Shown here: positions 36,847-45,447 of the stretch, piece by piece
Numbering within the stretch: position 1 is the stretch's first letter
How the letters are laid out: each line of letters begins with the position of its first letter
From: Actinomyces haliotis
GTDB taxonomy: Bacteria > Actinomycetota > Actinomycetes > Actinomycetales > Actinomycetaceae
NCBI RefSeq assembly: GCF_015355765.1
Contig: NZ_JACWNA010000022.1
Coordinates: 1 to 63,780, forward strand
DNA: 63,780 bases
Direction: 5' to 3'
Translations under genes and position numbers: made by a program
The notes under the pieces: model-generated
Databases searched by the model: none
Seen by the model: the letters and a program-made list of their open reading frames with translations, nothing else
Told to the model about the DNA's origin: nothing

Positions 36847-38460
36847 TCAGCGGCGGAACACGAGCTCCCCGCCGAGCACCGTCGCCAGCGGCCGGACCGA
36901 GGCCAGCCCCTCGGCGTCCAGGCTCATCGGGTTCTCAGTCAGCACCACCAGGTCCGCCGTGCCGACGCCCACCGGGCCGGCCCCGTCCACGGAGGACGCC
37001 AGCGCCTCCTCCTGGGTGAGCCGCTGCTCCGGCGACCACACCTCGCCCGTCGGCGTCACCCGCCCGACGGCGGCGGCCATCGCCAGCCACGGGTCCAGCG
37101 GCGCCACGGGCGCGTCCGATCCCAGCTCCAGCGCCCCACCGGCCGCGACCATGTCCGCGAAGGCGTAGGTGCGGTCCTTCCGCCCCGGCCAGATCCGGTC
37201 CACCATCGCCCAGTCGTCGACGAGGTGCGCTGGCTGCACCGAGAAGTGCGCCCCGCAGGCCACGAGGGGCGCGAGCGCCCCGTCCGCCCCGCCGTCTACC
37301 GGCAGGAGCTGCGCGTGCTCGATCCGACCCCGCGCCCCGGAGGTCTGGAAGGCCGTGGCGGTGTCGGTGATGGCGGCGTCGCCGATCGAGTGGATCGCCA
37401 CCTCGTAACCCGCCTCGCGCGCCCGCGTCATGAGCGCCGTCAGCTCCTCCGGCCCGACGTTCGCGATGCCGTGAGGGTGCTCGCCGCCGACCTCCGGCGG
37501 ATAGGGCTCGGCGAGGTGCGCGCTCGCGGTCCCGAGCGACCCGTCGGCGATGATCTTGAGCGGGCCGCGCGTGATGAGCGGCGAGCCGTCGCCGGCGAGC
37601 GGCGTGCCCGGCATGGGGTCACCGGTGCGCAGGCCCGCCGCGATGGACTCCTCGAGCCGGTCCCGGTACACGGCCGAGCGGATCCGCGGGACCGTGACGG
37701 CGTGGTCCGCCTGCGCGGTGAGGCGGCCCAGGAGCTCGCCCCACGACGACGGCGCCGTCCAGGCCATGTCGACGACGCCGGTGACGCCGCGGGACAGGGC
37801 GTCCGCGAAGAGAGCGCCGTAGCCGGACTCGCGGCCCTCGCGATTGCCGGGGATCTCGTCGAGGCGGTTGACGACGTCGAACCAGACGTCCTCCCGGACC
37901 GGCTCACCGGGATCGGCCTCGGTCGCGCCCGGCAGGCCGAGGATCCGCAGCGCCGCGGAGTTGAGCCACCCGGAGTGGAAGTCGCCGGAGGCCAGCACGG
38001 TGGGGACGTCCCCGGTGACGGCGTCGAGCTCGGCCACCGTGGGGATGCGCGGCCAGTTCGACAGGCGGTGCCCGCAGGCCTGGATCGTGAGCGGGCGGCT
38101 GCCGGCGGCCTCGGCGTCGCGGAGCGCGGTGGCGACGAGCGCCAGCGCCTCCTCCGCGGAGCGCGTCGCGGTGGTGTCGATGCGGAAGCGCTGGGCGGCC
38201 TCCTGGTCGAGGTGGGCGTGCCCGTCCCACAGGCCCGGGATGACGAAGGACCCCTCGACGTCGAGGAGCTCCGCGCCCGCGGCAGTCGGCCGGCCGGTCA
38301 GGTCCGCACCGACCTCGCGCACGACGCCGTCGGCCATGACCAGGTCGACGGGCTCGCCCACAGCCGGAGCCGGTGCGGTGCCGCCCGACGCTCGCACTCG
38401 ACTCAGCTCGGCCTGGGAGCGGAAGGGGACCGGGCGGGCGTGGCGGATGAGCAGGCTCAT
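36847..38460 (-). CDS. YtcJ-like amidohydrolase
   Basis: 537 residues from the ATG at 38,460. Amidohydrolase_3 landmarks are the VIPGLWDGHAHLD metal motif near residue 80, ASGDFHSGWLNSAAL, LKIIADGSLGT, VAIHSIGDAAI, and LGSDAPVAPLDPWLAMAAAVGR near the C-terminus. These cytosolic enzymes hydrolyse amides or carbamates of unknown physiological substrates. It lies downstream of hrpB on the same strand with a 160-bp gap. Confidence 0.88.
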   Translation of the reverse strand: MSLLIRHARPVPFRSQAELSRVRASGGTAPAPAVGEPVDLVMADGVVREVGADLTGRPTAAGAELLDVEGSFVIPGLWDGHAHLDQEAAQRFRIDTTATRSAEEALALVATALRDAEAAGSRPLTIQACGHRLSNWPRIPTVAELDAVTGDVPTVLASGDFHSGWLNSAALRILGLPGATEADPGEPVREDVWFDVVNRLDEIPGNREGRESGYGALFADALSRGVTGVVDMAWTAPSSWGELLGRLTAQADHAVTVPRIRSAVYRDRLEESIAAGLRTGDPMPGTPLAGDGSPLITRGPLKIIADGSLGTASAHLAEPYPPEVGGEHPHGIANVGPEELTALMTRAREAGYEVAIHSIGDAAITDTATAFQTSGARGRIEHAQLLPVDGGADGALAPLVACGAHFSVQPAHLVDDWAMVDRIWPGRKDRTYAFADMVAAGGALELGSDAPVAPLDPWLAMAAAVGRVTPTGEVWSPEQRLTQEEALASSVDGAGPVGVGTADLVVLTENPMSLDAEGLASVRPLATVLGGELVFRR

Positions 38461-38620
38461 GGCGGCATTCTCGGCCCTCCGCGGCGCGGCGCTGTCCACG
38501 AGGGCGCGTCAGAGCAGGGGGGCGTGCGAGTGCTCAGCATCAGTGCAGGCCAGAGACGTGGGACGTGGGGCCTCGGCGCTGACCGCCGTCCCTGAAGTGC
38601 CCTGGCGGACAGGAACGGCC

Positions 38621-41539
38621 TCAGCCGCGCCCCTGCGCCCGCTTCTTGGTCCCACGGATCGCCGGCGCTGTCCACGGGTCCTCGGGCCAGGCGTGCTTCG
38701 GGTACCGCCCCCGCAGCTCCTTGCGGACGTCCTGGTACGGCCCCGCCCAGAAGGAGCGCAGGTCATCCGTCACGGCGACCGGTCGCCGCGCCGGGGACAG
38801 CAGGTGGATGAGCACGGGCACGCGTCCGTCCGCGAGACGCGGCGTGTCCGCCCACCCGAAGCACTCCTGGACGCGCACGGCGAGCACCGGCCGGTCCAGC
38901 GGCCGCCAGCCCTCGCCGGTCTCGTCGAGGTACTCGACGCGGACGTGCGAGCCAGACGGTACCTCGATCCGCTCTGGAGCCAGCTCGTCCAGGCGCGCCG
39001 CCTCCGGCCAGGGCAGCAGCGCGCGCAGGGCGCTGAGCAGGTCGAGCCGGGCCAGGTCGAAGCGCTTGGAACGACGGGCCGCCGACTCGACGGCCGGGAC
39101 GAGCCACTCCTCGGCGCGGGTGAGGAGCGCGTCGTCGTCCATCGCCGGCCACGGCTCCCCCAGCGAACCGTGGAGGAGCGCGAGGCGGGCTCGCAGCTCA
39201 CCGGGCGCGCGGTGGTCGCCGCCGTCCCACGGCAGGAGGTCGAGCCCCTGCTTCCGGCACGCGTCAACGACGGCGGTGGCGATCGCTGCGGGGGATGGGG
39301 CGCCGACCGGGGTGGCGGTGAGCGTGATCGCGCCGAGAGCCCGCACCCGCTCAGCCCGGACGCGGTCACCCTCCCAGCGCGTGCGCTCCTCCTCGACGAG
39401 CCACGGGGCGCCGACGGCGAGCGCGAGCTCCTCGTCGACCGGAGCGGCGGTGCGCACGAGCGCGTCGGAGCGGCCCGGGGCGCGGTCGACGTCGGCGACG
39501 GCGAGCCACTCGGCGGCGGCGAGCGCTGTGCCGCGGGGAAGGCGCAAGCCGGTACCGCCGACGGTCGCGTAGGTCGCCTCCTCGCCGGGGGCCGGGGCGG
39601 GGCCGCGACGGCGGGCGATCCACTCCGGGTGCGCGAGCGCCGCGATGAGCCCGACCGCCTCGGCCAGGAAAGGGGTGGTGGCGAGGCCGGGGGTGCCGTG
39701 CGAGCCCCCGGCTCCCCGGCCGCCGCTCGCGTTCGCACCCCCCGCGCTGCTTCGCACCCTGTGCTCGCCGTCGGGCCGGTGCGAGGACGGGCGCTCGGTA
39801 CGAGCCGGAGCGTTCGATGCCAAGGCGCGCGACGGCAGCCCCGTGCTTCCGCCGTCCGGGCCCAGCCCGCTGGGCGCAGCGTCCCCGAGGGCCCGCTCGA
39901 GCCGCTTCGCCTCGGACCGCCAGGCTCCGGCCGCCGCGCCGCCGTCGCACACCTGGCGCACGAGCGCCGTGAGGTCCGAGCCCGGCGCGTGCAGGTCCGC
40001 CGTGAGCAGCGCCGTCGCCTCCGCGGCCCGCCGCGCCCCGAGCGACTCAGCGGCCGCGAGCAGCGCCCGCGCTTCCCGCACCTCGGCCGGCACCGCCGCT
40101 ACGGCCCGGCCGAGCGGGGTCAGGCCGGCGTCGTCGAGCAGACCCAGGCCGCGGAGCGTGTCCCGGGCGACCGCCATGGCCGGGGCGGGTGGCTCGTCGA
40201 TCCAGGCCAGCCCCGCGCCGTCGGGGGCGCCCCACACGGCGAGCTCGAGGGCGGTCCGGGTGAGGTCGGCGGAGAGGATCTCCGGTGTCGGCGCCTGCGG
40301 CGCGCGCGCCCAGTCGACCGGCGAGCAGCAGCGCACGACGACGCCCGGCCCCTCGCGCCCCGCGCGCCCGGCCCGCTGGATCCCGGCGGACCGGGACTCG
40401 CCGACCGTGACCAGCCCTGAGATCCCGCGGGCGACGTCGAGGCGCGGCTCCCGTGCCAGCGTGCCGTCGACGACGATCCGCACGCCCGGCACGGTGAGCG
40501 ACGACTCCGCGACGTTGGTCGAGACGACGACGCGCCGCCCGCCTGGGGTGCTCGGCTGCAGCGCCGCGTCCTGCGCGCTCGCGGGCAGGCGCCCGTGCAG
40601 CGGGAGGACGTCGACGGCCGCCGCCCCGGAGGCGGGCAGCGCCGAGCGGAGGCGCGCGACGACGTCGTCGACCTCGCGGGCGCCGGGGAGGAAGACGAGG
40701 GCGTCCCCGGGGTGCTCGGCCAGCGCCCGCTGCGTGGTGGCCGCGACGTGTGCGAGGAACTCCCGTGGGACGCCGCGAGGTCCCAGGCGCGGGGCGCTCG
40801 ACGGGGGCTCGGCCCAGAGCTCCTCGACGGGGTGCAGCGGCGAGGGGACGTCGAGGACGGGTGCGGGCTCGCCGTCGGTGGCCCCCAGCATGGCGGGGAG
40901 GCGGTCGAGGTCGAGGGTCGCGGACATGGCGACGAGGGTGAGGTCCTCGCGCAGCGCCCGGGCGTCGATGAGGAGGGCGAGGAGGAGGTCGGAGTCCAGG
41001 GAGCGCTCGTGGACCTCGTCGAGGACGACGGCTGCGACGCCCGGCAGGTCCGGGTCGCGCTGGAGACGGCGCAGGAGGAGGCCAGCGGTGACGACCTCGA
41101 TGCGCGTGTCGTCGGAGACCCTGCGGTCGCCGCGCACCGCGTAGCCGACGGCCCGGCCGACCGGCTCGCCCATGAGGTCAGCCAGCCGGCGGGCGGCGGC
41201 GCGAGCCGCGACACGGCGCGGCTGCGTCACGATGACGCGGCCGGCGCTGCCGCCTGGCGAGACCGCGTCCGCGACGAGCGGTGGGACGAGGGTCGTCTTG
41301 CCGGTGCCGGGCGGAGCGGTGACGACGGCGGAGCCGGAGCGTGAGCGGAGGCTCGGGGCGGGCCAGGCGCTCGGGGCCGCGCTCGCGCCGGAGGGGATGG
41401 GCTCAGCGCCGGTGGGGTTGGGGGTGGGCCCCGTGAGCAGCTCACGCAGCTCGGCGAGGCCCGAGACCACGGGGAGGTCCGGCGGGGTTGCGAGCAGCGT
41501 GGCGATCGGGTCGGTGCCGGTGGGCTGCTCGGGGCGCAT
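38621..41539 (-). CDS. hrpB: ATP-dependent RNA helicase HrpB
   Basis: 972 residues from the ATG at 41,539. Walker A TAPPGTGKTTLVPPL (about 75), the DEVH box VVLDEVHERSLDSDL, SAT motif (VAMSATLDLDRLP), motif VI QRAGRAGREGPG, and the HrpB_C domain ending in DPWTAPAIRGTKKR are all present. It is longer than typical HrpB (about 820-850), partly from a Gly/Ser/Arg-rich insert near residues 565-630 that contains a copy of an intergenic repeat (39,732-39,769). Its role in actinobacteria is unknown. Confidence 0.93.
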   Translation of the reverse strand: MRPEQPTGTDPIATLLATPPDLPVVSGLAELRELLTGPTPNPTGAEPIPSGASAAPSAWPAPSLRSRSGSAVVTAPPGTGKTTLVPPLVADAVSPGGSAGRVIVTQPRRVAARAAARRLADLMGEPVGRAVGYAVRGDRRVSDDTRIEVVTAGLLLRRLQRDPDLPGVAAVVLDEVHERSLDSDLLLALLIDARALREDLTLVAMSATLDLDRLPAMLGATDGEPAPVLDVPSPLHPVEELWAEPPSSAPRLGPRGVPREFLAHVAATTQRALAEHPGDALVFLPGAREVDDVVARLRSALPASGAAAVDVLPLHGRLPASAQDAALQPSTPGGRRVVVSTNVAESSLTVPGVRIVVDGTLAREPRLDVARGISGLVTVGESRSAGIQRAGRAGREGPGVVVRCCSPVDWARAPQAPTPEILSADLTRTALELAVWGAPDGAGLAWIDEPPAPAMAVARDTLRGLGLLDDAGLTPLGRAVAAVPAEVREARALLAAAESLGARRAAEATALLTADLHAPGSDLTALVRQVCDGGAAAGAWRSEAKRLERALGDAAPSGLGPDGGSTGLPSRALASNAPARTERPSSHRPDGEHRVRSSAGGANASGGRGAGGSHGTPGLATTPFLAEAVGLIAALAHPEWIARRRGPAPAPGEEATYATVGGTGLRLPRGTALAAAEWLAVADVDRAPGRSDALVRTAAPVDEELALAVGAPWLVEEERTRWEGDRVRAERVRALGAITLTATPVGAPSPAAIATAVVDACRKQGLDLLPWDGGDHRAPGELRARLALLHGSLGEPWPAMDDDALLTRAEEWLVPAVESAARRSKRFDLARLDLLSALRALLPWPEAARLDELAPERIEVPSGSHVRVEYLDETGEGWRPLDRPVLAVRVQECFGWADTPRLADGRVPVLIHLLSPARRPVAVTDDLRSFWAGPYQDVRKELRGRYPKHAWPEDPWTAPAIRGTKKRAQGRG
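39732..39769. repeat. Interspersed-repeat copy embedded in hrpB
   Basis: ttcgcaccc, about ten bases, then gcaccctgtgctcgcc also occur in the same order at 58,721-58,758, where the unit forms half of a 16-bp-stem hairpin. Here it sits inside the low-complexity insert of HrpB. Confidence 0.6.
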
Positions 41540-41678
41540 GGCGGCATTGTGCCCCGGCCCGTGCACTCGCTCCCGCGCCGAGGTCGGTCGCTATCACCGC
41601 CGAGGTCGGTCGATCTCCGCGTCGAGGTCGGCTCGGGGCGTGTGCGGAGGCGTGGGGATGTAGTGTGCCCGGCCGTAC

Positions 41679-41790
41679 CTGGTCAGTTCTCGTGCTTTCT
41701 GGTGGGGGCTCGGTACCGCGATCCCGGAGTTCTGCGGGTTCACGGCGCGGCTGAGAGCAGGTCAGCCCAGAAGTCACGAGAAGTGACCAC
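41679..41790. repeat. 112-bp inverted-repeat-bounded element, copy 3
   Basis: Left end tggtcagttctcgtgctttc (41,680 on), right end aagtcacgagaagtgaccac (41,771-41,790). Length and ends match the copies at 53 and 23,093; the interior is again different. It occupies the 360-bp divergent gap between hrpB and the 41,900 operon, whose remainder holds three gaggtcgg repeats (41,583-41,634) and the operator region at 41,816. Confidence 0.78.
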
Positions 41791-41815
41791 GCCTCAGGGC
41801 GCCGTGACAAGAAGG

Positions 41816-41862
41816 CTTGACGCGGCACTCCCTGTCAAGCACACTGGACATGTCAAGTGAGC
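41816..41862 (+). promoter_or_regulatory. Operator-like TTGAC/GTCAA cluster before the XRE operon
   Basis: cttgac at 41,816, gtcaag at 41,834 and gtcaag again at 41,852 form spaced direct and inverted half-sites 37-83 bp before the ATG at 41,900. ttgacg could also serve as a -35 element. The XRE regulator of this operon is the obvious candidate ligand. Confidence 0.5.
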
Positions 41863-41899
41863 CTGGCATTCAGCCCCACCTCAGGAACCGAGGTCTCCC

Positions 41900-42145
41900 A
41901 TGTGCTCCTCGCGCCGCACCCCCACCCGCACCGCCGGGCTACGCTCCATCGGGCTCGCGCTGTGCCTGCTCGTCATCCTCATCGCCAACGGTCCGCTCAC
42001 CGCCACGGTCGGCCACGCCCACACCCTCGTGGCGGCGGTCCTCCTCGTCCCGGCCGTCGCTCTCGTCCTCATCGCGACCTTCGAGCGCTGCCGCGCCGCT
42101 GCTCCAGCCCGCCAGCGTGCCGACCACGCCCCCGAGCGCCGCTGA
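41900..42145 (+). CDS. Small membrane protein of XRE operon
   Basis: 81 residues with two hydrophobic helices (IGLALCLLVILIANGPL and TLVAAVLLVPAVALVLIA) joined by a short His-containing turn and a basic C-terminus. The stop TGA (42,143-42,145) overlaps the ATG of the XRE gene by one base, so translation is coupled. I do not recognise the family. It may be a sensor or effector partner of the regulator. Confidence 0.6.
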   Translation: MCSSRRTPTRTAGLRSIGLALCLLVILIANGPLTATVGHAHTLVAAVLLVPAVALVLIATFERCRAAAPARQRADHAPERR

Positions 42146-42333
42146 TGGACAACGACGTGCGCGCCCTGCGGGAGGCCAAGGGCCTCACCCAGGCCCAGCT
42201 CGGCGAGGCGCTCGGCGTCTCGCGCCAGAGCGTCAACTCCATCGAGAAGGGGAAGTACGACCCCTCCCTCCCCCTCGCCATCGCCATCGCCCGCTACTTC
42301 GGCTCCACCGTCGAGGAGATCTTCCATGCCTGA
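42145..42333 (+). CDS. Small XRE-family (YozG-like) transcriptional regulator
   Basis: 62 residues, essentially one HTH: VRALREAKGLTQAQLGEALGVSRQSVNSIEKGKYDPSLPLAIAIARYF. This minimal Cro-like type is nearly always encoded next to a small membrane protein, as here on both sides. It overlaps the following gene by 8 bp. It likely autoregulates through the half-sites at 41,816-41,862. Confidence 0.9.
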   Translation: MDNDVRALREAKGLTQAQLGEALGVSRQSVNSIEKGKYDPSLPLAIAIARYFGSTVEEIFHA

Positions 42334-42811
42334 GAACCCGAACGCCTCCGCCGCAGCGCCCGGCGTCGCCCGCCCCACCCAGCTCGAGGCCAGTCGCTCC
42401 CGCAAGCGTCGTGGGCAGGTGCGCGCACTGGGCTGTTGCGTCGTCTTCGCGCTCGCGGCCTGGGCGGCGGCGCTCATCCTCCCGATGACCTCGGATCAGC
42501 ACGACTTCCTCTCGGGTGTCGCCGCAGGCCTCGCGGGCATGATCCTCGTCTTCGGCCTCCTCCTCCTGCTCGGACGACGTGGGCATGGCGGCGCGCTCCC
42601 ACGGATGCTGACGGGCGAGGTCGACGAGCGAGACGAGGCCGTGTGGCTGCGGGCCTGGCAGGCCACGGGCATGGCCGCCTTCGCCGGAGTGCTCCTGAGC
42701 GAGATCGTGATCGTCTTCGGGGCGCCCCCGCAGGCTCCGCTCGCGATCCTGTCCTTCGCTCTTGTCGTCGTCCTCTACGGCTCGCACGCCGTCCTCGACC
42801 GCCGGATGTAG
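42326..42811 (+). CDS. Membrane protein paired with XRE regulator (DUF2178-like)
   Basis: 161 residues with four hydrophobic segments: LGCCVVFALAAWAAALIL, GVAAGLAGMILVFGLLLLL, GMAAFAGVLLSEIVIVF and APLAILSFALVVVLYGS. A cytosolic loop with TGEVDERDEAVWLRA lies between the second and third, the position of the conserved DERE/DERD-type motif seen in DUF2178-like partners of YozG-type regulators. Function is unknown. Confidence 0.7.
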   Translation: MPENPNASAAAPGVARPTQLEASRSRKRRGQVRALGCCVVFALAAWAAALILPMTSDQHDFLSGVAAGLAGMILVFGLLLLLGRRGHGGALPRMLTGEVDERDEAVWLRAWQATGMAAFAGVLLSEIVIVFGAPPQAPLAILSFALVVVLYGSHAVLDRRM

Positions 42812-42918
42812 GGCGCTCGTGGCTCCTGCGGGGATCACTCCGTCGGACGTCCGGGCTGCCCCCGCCCGCCCACCGGACCGGGCGCACCGTGGGCGCCCAC
42901 GCGGATAGGCTCCCCGTC

Positions 42919-43653
42919 ATGAAGCCCTTCCTCCTCCTGGCCACGCGCGACGACGACGGCCCCGCCGACGCCGAGTACGAGGCCTTCCTCCTACGCACCG
43001 GCCTGGACGAGCGCGACCTCGTTCGCCACCGCCTCGAGGCCGAGCCCATGCCGGAGATCGACCTCGCCGACTGGTCCGGGATCATGGTGGGCGGCTCCCC
43101 CTTCAACACGACCACCCCGCAGCATGAGAAGTCGGACGTCCAGCTGCGCGTCGAGGCCGAGTTCAACGCGCTCCTCGACCGTGTCGTCGCCGAGGACTTC
43201 CCCTTCCTCGGCGCCTGCTACGGCATCGGGACCCTCGCTCGGCACCAAGGTGCCCAGATCGACGACCTCTATGCCGAGGAGGTCGACGCTCCCGAGATCA
43301 CGCTGACGCCGGAGGGCCTCAAGGACCCGCTGTGCGAGGGCATGGCCTCGCCCTTCCGCGCCTTCGTCGCGCACAACGACGCTGTGAGCGTCGCCCCGCC
43401 GCACGCCATCATCCTGGCCTCCTCGAAGGACTGCCCGGTCCAGATGCTGCGCATCAAGTACAACCTCTACGCGACCCAGTTCCACCCCGAGCTCGACGGG
43501 GAGGCCTTCGCGCACCGCCAGGCCTTCTACGCGGACCACGGCTACTTCTCGCCCGAGGAGCTGCCGCAGGTGCAGGCGTGGACGCGCGCGCAGGACGTCT
43601 CCCAGTCCTGGGCGGTGCTGCGCAACTTCGCCGGCATCTACGCGCGCGACTGA
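42919..43653 (+). CDS. Class I glutamine amidotransferase (intact active site)
   Basis: 244 residues. The nucleophile elbow LGACYGIGTL places Cys100, and QFHPELD gives H189 and E191, completing the Cys-His-Glu triad. It belongs to the GMP-synthase-like GATase1 group that acts as stand-alone glutamine hydrolases or gamma-glutamyl hydrolases. A paralogue at 45,448 with about the same length keeps the fold but not the triad. Confidence 0.9.
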   Translation: MKPFLLLATRDDDGPADAEYEAFLLRTGLDERDLVRHRLEAEPMPEIDLADWSGIMVGGSPFNTTTPQHEKSDVQLRVEAEFNALLDRVVAEDFPFLGACYGIGTLARHQGAQIDDLYAEEVDAPEITLTPEGLKDPLCEGMASPFRAFVAHNDAVSVAPPHAIILASSKDCPVQMLRIKYNLYATQFHPELDGEAFAHRQAFYADHGYFSPEELPQVQAWTRAQDVSQSWAVLRNFAGIYARD

Positions 43654-43699
43654 GAGCTCAGCCGGGTGCGCCCAGGTGGTTCCAGCGCTCCGGAGCGAC

Positions 43700-43773
43700 C
43701 CCGAGATCGAAGGGTGGCGCTCGAGATCGCGCCCTTGACCGGCGAACTCGCGCCGGACCCTTCGATCTCGGGG
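43700..43773. repeat. 74-bp element with 17-bp perfect inverted repeat
   Basis: ccccgagatcgaagggt (43,700-43,716) is exactly complementary to 43,757-43,773. The interior contains a further gagatcgcgcc segment. It lies in the 245-bp gap between two plus-strand genes and could be a terminator of the amidotransferase gene or another REP-like unit. Confidence 0.65.
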
Positions 43774-43898
43774 GCCCGTGCTGGCGGCGTCAGGTTGTCC
43801 CGGCCCCGACGCCCCCCACCGATCCCCTTCGACCGGGAATGCCCGGCCGCGTCCGCCCGTTGCCCTGACGGACGCACTCGCAACCAGAAGGGTCCCTC

Positions 43899-44582
43899 AT
43901 GTCCCGCATCGTCATCATCGGCGGCCACGGCAAGGTCGCGCTCCTGCTCGCCCCGATCCTCCGCGACGCCGGCCACACGGTCGTCTCCCTCATCCGCGAC
44001 GCCGACCAGGCCCCCGACGTCGCGGCCGCCGGCGCTGAGCCCCTCGTCGTCTCCGTCGAGGACGCCACCCAGCAGGACGTCACGGCGGCCCTGAGCGGCG
44101 CCGACGCCGTCGTCTGGGCCGCCGGCGCCGGCGGCAAGGGCGGCACGGAGCGCACCGACGCCGTCGACCGCCAGGCCGCGATCCGCTCCATGGCCGCAGC
44201 CGCCGACGCCGACGTCAAGCGCTACGTCATGGTGTCCTGGGCCGGCTCGCACGGCGACAAGCCCGTCCCGGAGGACAATGGCCTCTACAACTACGCGATG
44301 GCGAAGCTCGACGCCGACAAGCACCTCGTCTCCACCGACCTGGACTGGACCATAGTCGGCCCGGGCACCCTCACCCTCGACGAGCCCTCCGGCGAGATCG
44401 ACGTGACGCGCGAGGTCGGCACCGCCGGCGCCCCCACCTCCCGCGCCAACGTCGCCCAGGTGATCGCGGCCGTCCTCGCCGACGACGCGACGATCCACCG
44501 CGTCATCCCCTTCAGGGACGGATCGACGCCGATCGCCGCCGCCGTCCACGACGTCCCCGAGGAGTACGCGGACCTCGACTGA
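43899..44582 (+). CDS. NAD(P)-binding SDR-like oxidoreductase
   Basis: 227 residues. The N-terminal IVIIGGHGKVALLLAPIL is a Rossmann GxxGxxG-type loop, followed by the atypical-SDR features AVVWAAGAGGKGG, VKRYVMVSWAGS and YAMAKLDADKHL, with the YxxxK pair retained as YNYAMAK. It is of the SDR_a5/NmrA-like group used as NAD(P)H-dependent oxidoreductase or redox sensor. The substrate is unknown. Confidence 0.85.
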   Translation: MSRIVIIGGHGKVALLLAPILRDAGHTVVSLIRDADQAPDVAAAGAEPLVVSVEDATQQDVTAALSGADAVVWAAGAGGKGGTERTDAVDRQAAIRSMAAAADADVKRYVMVSWAGSHGDKPVPEDNGLYNYAMAKLDADKHLVSTDLDWTIVGPGTLTLDEPSGEIDVTREVGTAGAPTSRANVAQVIAAVLADDATIHRVIPFRDGSTPIAAAVHDVPEEYADLD

Positions 44583-44603
44583 GAGGCCGGGAGGCGGTCG
44601 GCC

Positions 44604-45437
44604 TCAGCCCGCGAGCAGCGCGTCCGCGACGGCGCCGAGCACCTTGCTCGTGCCGCCCTCGATCCGCAGGCCCGCGATCTCATCGACGGCCGTGCGCCCA
44701 CGGTTGACGACGACGAGCTCCGCGCCGCGCGCCATCGCCTGGCGCACCACCCACAGGCCGGTCAGCACCGCGAGGCTCGTCCCCGCGACGAGGACCACGT
44801 CGCATTCCTTCGCGGCCTCCATGGCGCCGTCCATCGCGGGCGGCAGGGACTCCCCGAAGAACACGATGTCCGGCTTGAGCATCCCGCCGCAGGACTCGCA
44901 CACGGGCGGCTCGAAGACGCAGGCCTCGGCGGCGACACGGTCCGCCTCCGGGGTGATCGCCACCTTCTGCGGGTCCGTCTCGATGGGGTAGTCCGGGTTG
45001 GTGGCGCGCAGACGCTCGTCCACCTCCGCGCGCGGCACGAGGCGCCCGCACTCGAGGCAGACGACGCGGTCGTAGGCGCCGTGCAGCTCCCACACGGTCC
45101 GCTGCCCGGCGAGGCTGTGGAGCCGGTCCACGTTCTGCGTGGCGACGCCGGTGACGAGCCCGGCCGTCTCCAGACGGGCGAGCGCCCGGTGGCCGGGGGT
45201 GGGCTCCAGGCCGTCGAGGAGCCGCCAGGTGGCGTGGTTGCGCGCCCACACCCAGCGGTACCAGACGGGGTCGGAGACGAAGCGGTCGAGGTCGACGGGC
45301 TCCGTCGGCGTCGAGCCGGTGCCGCGGTAGTCGGGGATGCCGGAGTCCGTGGAGATGCCGGCGCCGGTGACGGCGAGGGTCCGCCTCCCGGCCATGACGT
45401 CCTGGACGGCACGGACGGCGTCGTCGACCTCAGCCAC
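44604..45437 (-). CDS. Sir2 family NAD-dependent protein deacetylase
   Basis: 277 residues from a GTG at 45,437. Sirtuin landmarks are TGAGISTDSGIPDYRG, TQNVDRLHSLAG, and the zinc site CLECG plus CESCGG, then KPDIVFFGESLP. It is the class II/SIRT4-like form, with a GTGSTPTEPVDL insert. It removes acyl groups from lysine using NAD+. It converges on the SDR gene and sits 10 bp downstream of the amidotransferase paralogue, possibly as one operon. Confidence 0.93.
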   Translation of the reverse strand: MAEVDDAVRAVQDVMAGRRTLAVTGAGISTDSGIPDYRGTGSTPTEPVDLDRFVSDPVWYRWVWARNHATWRLLDGLEPTPGHRALARLETAGLVTGVATQNVDRLHSLAGQRTVWELHGAYDRVVCLECGRLVPRAEVDERLRATNPDYPIETDPQKVAITPEADRVAAEACVFEPPVCESCGGMLKPDIVFFGESLPPAMDGAMEAAKECDVVLVAGTSLAVLTGLWVVRQAMARGAELVVVNRGRTAVDEIAGLRIEGGTSKVLGAVADALLAG

Positions 45438-45447
45438 CGCGCGTCCC

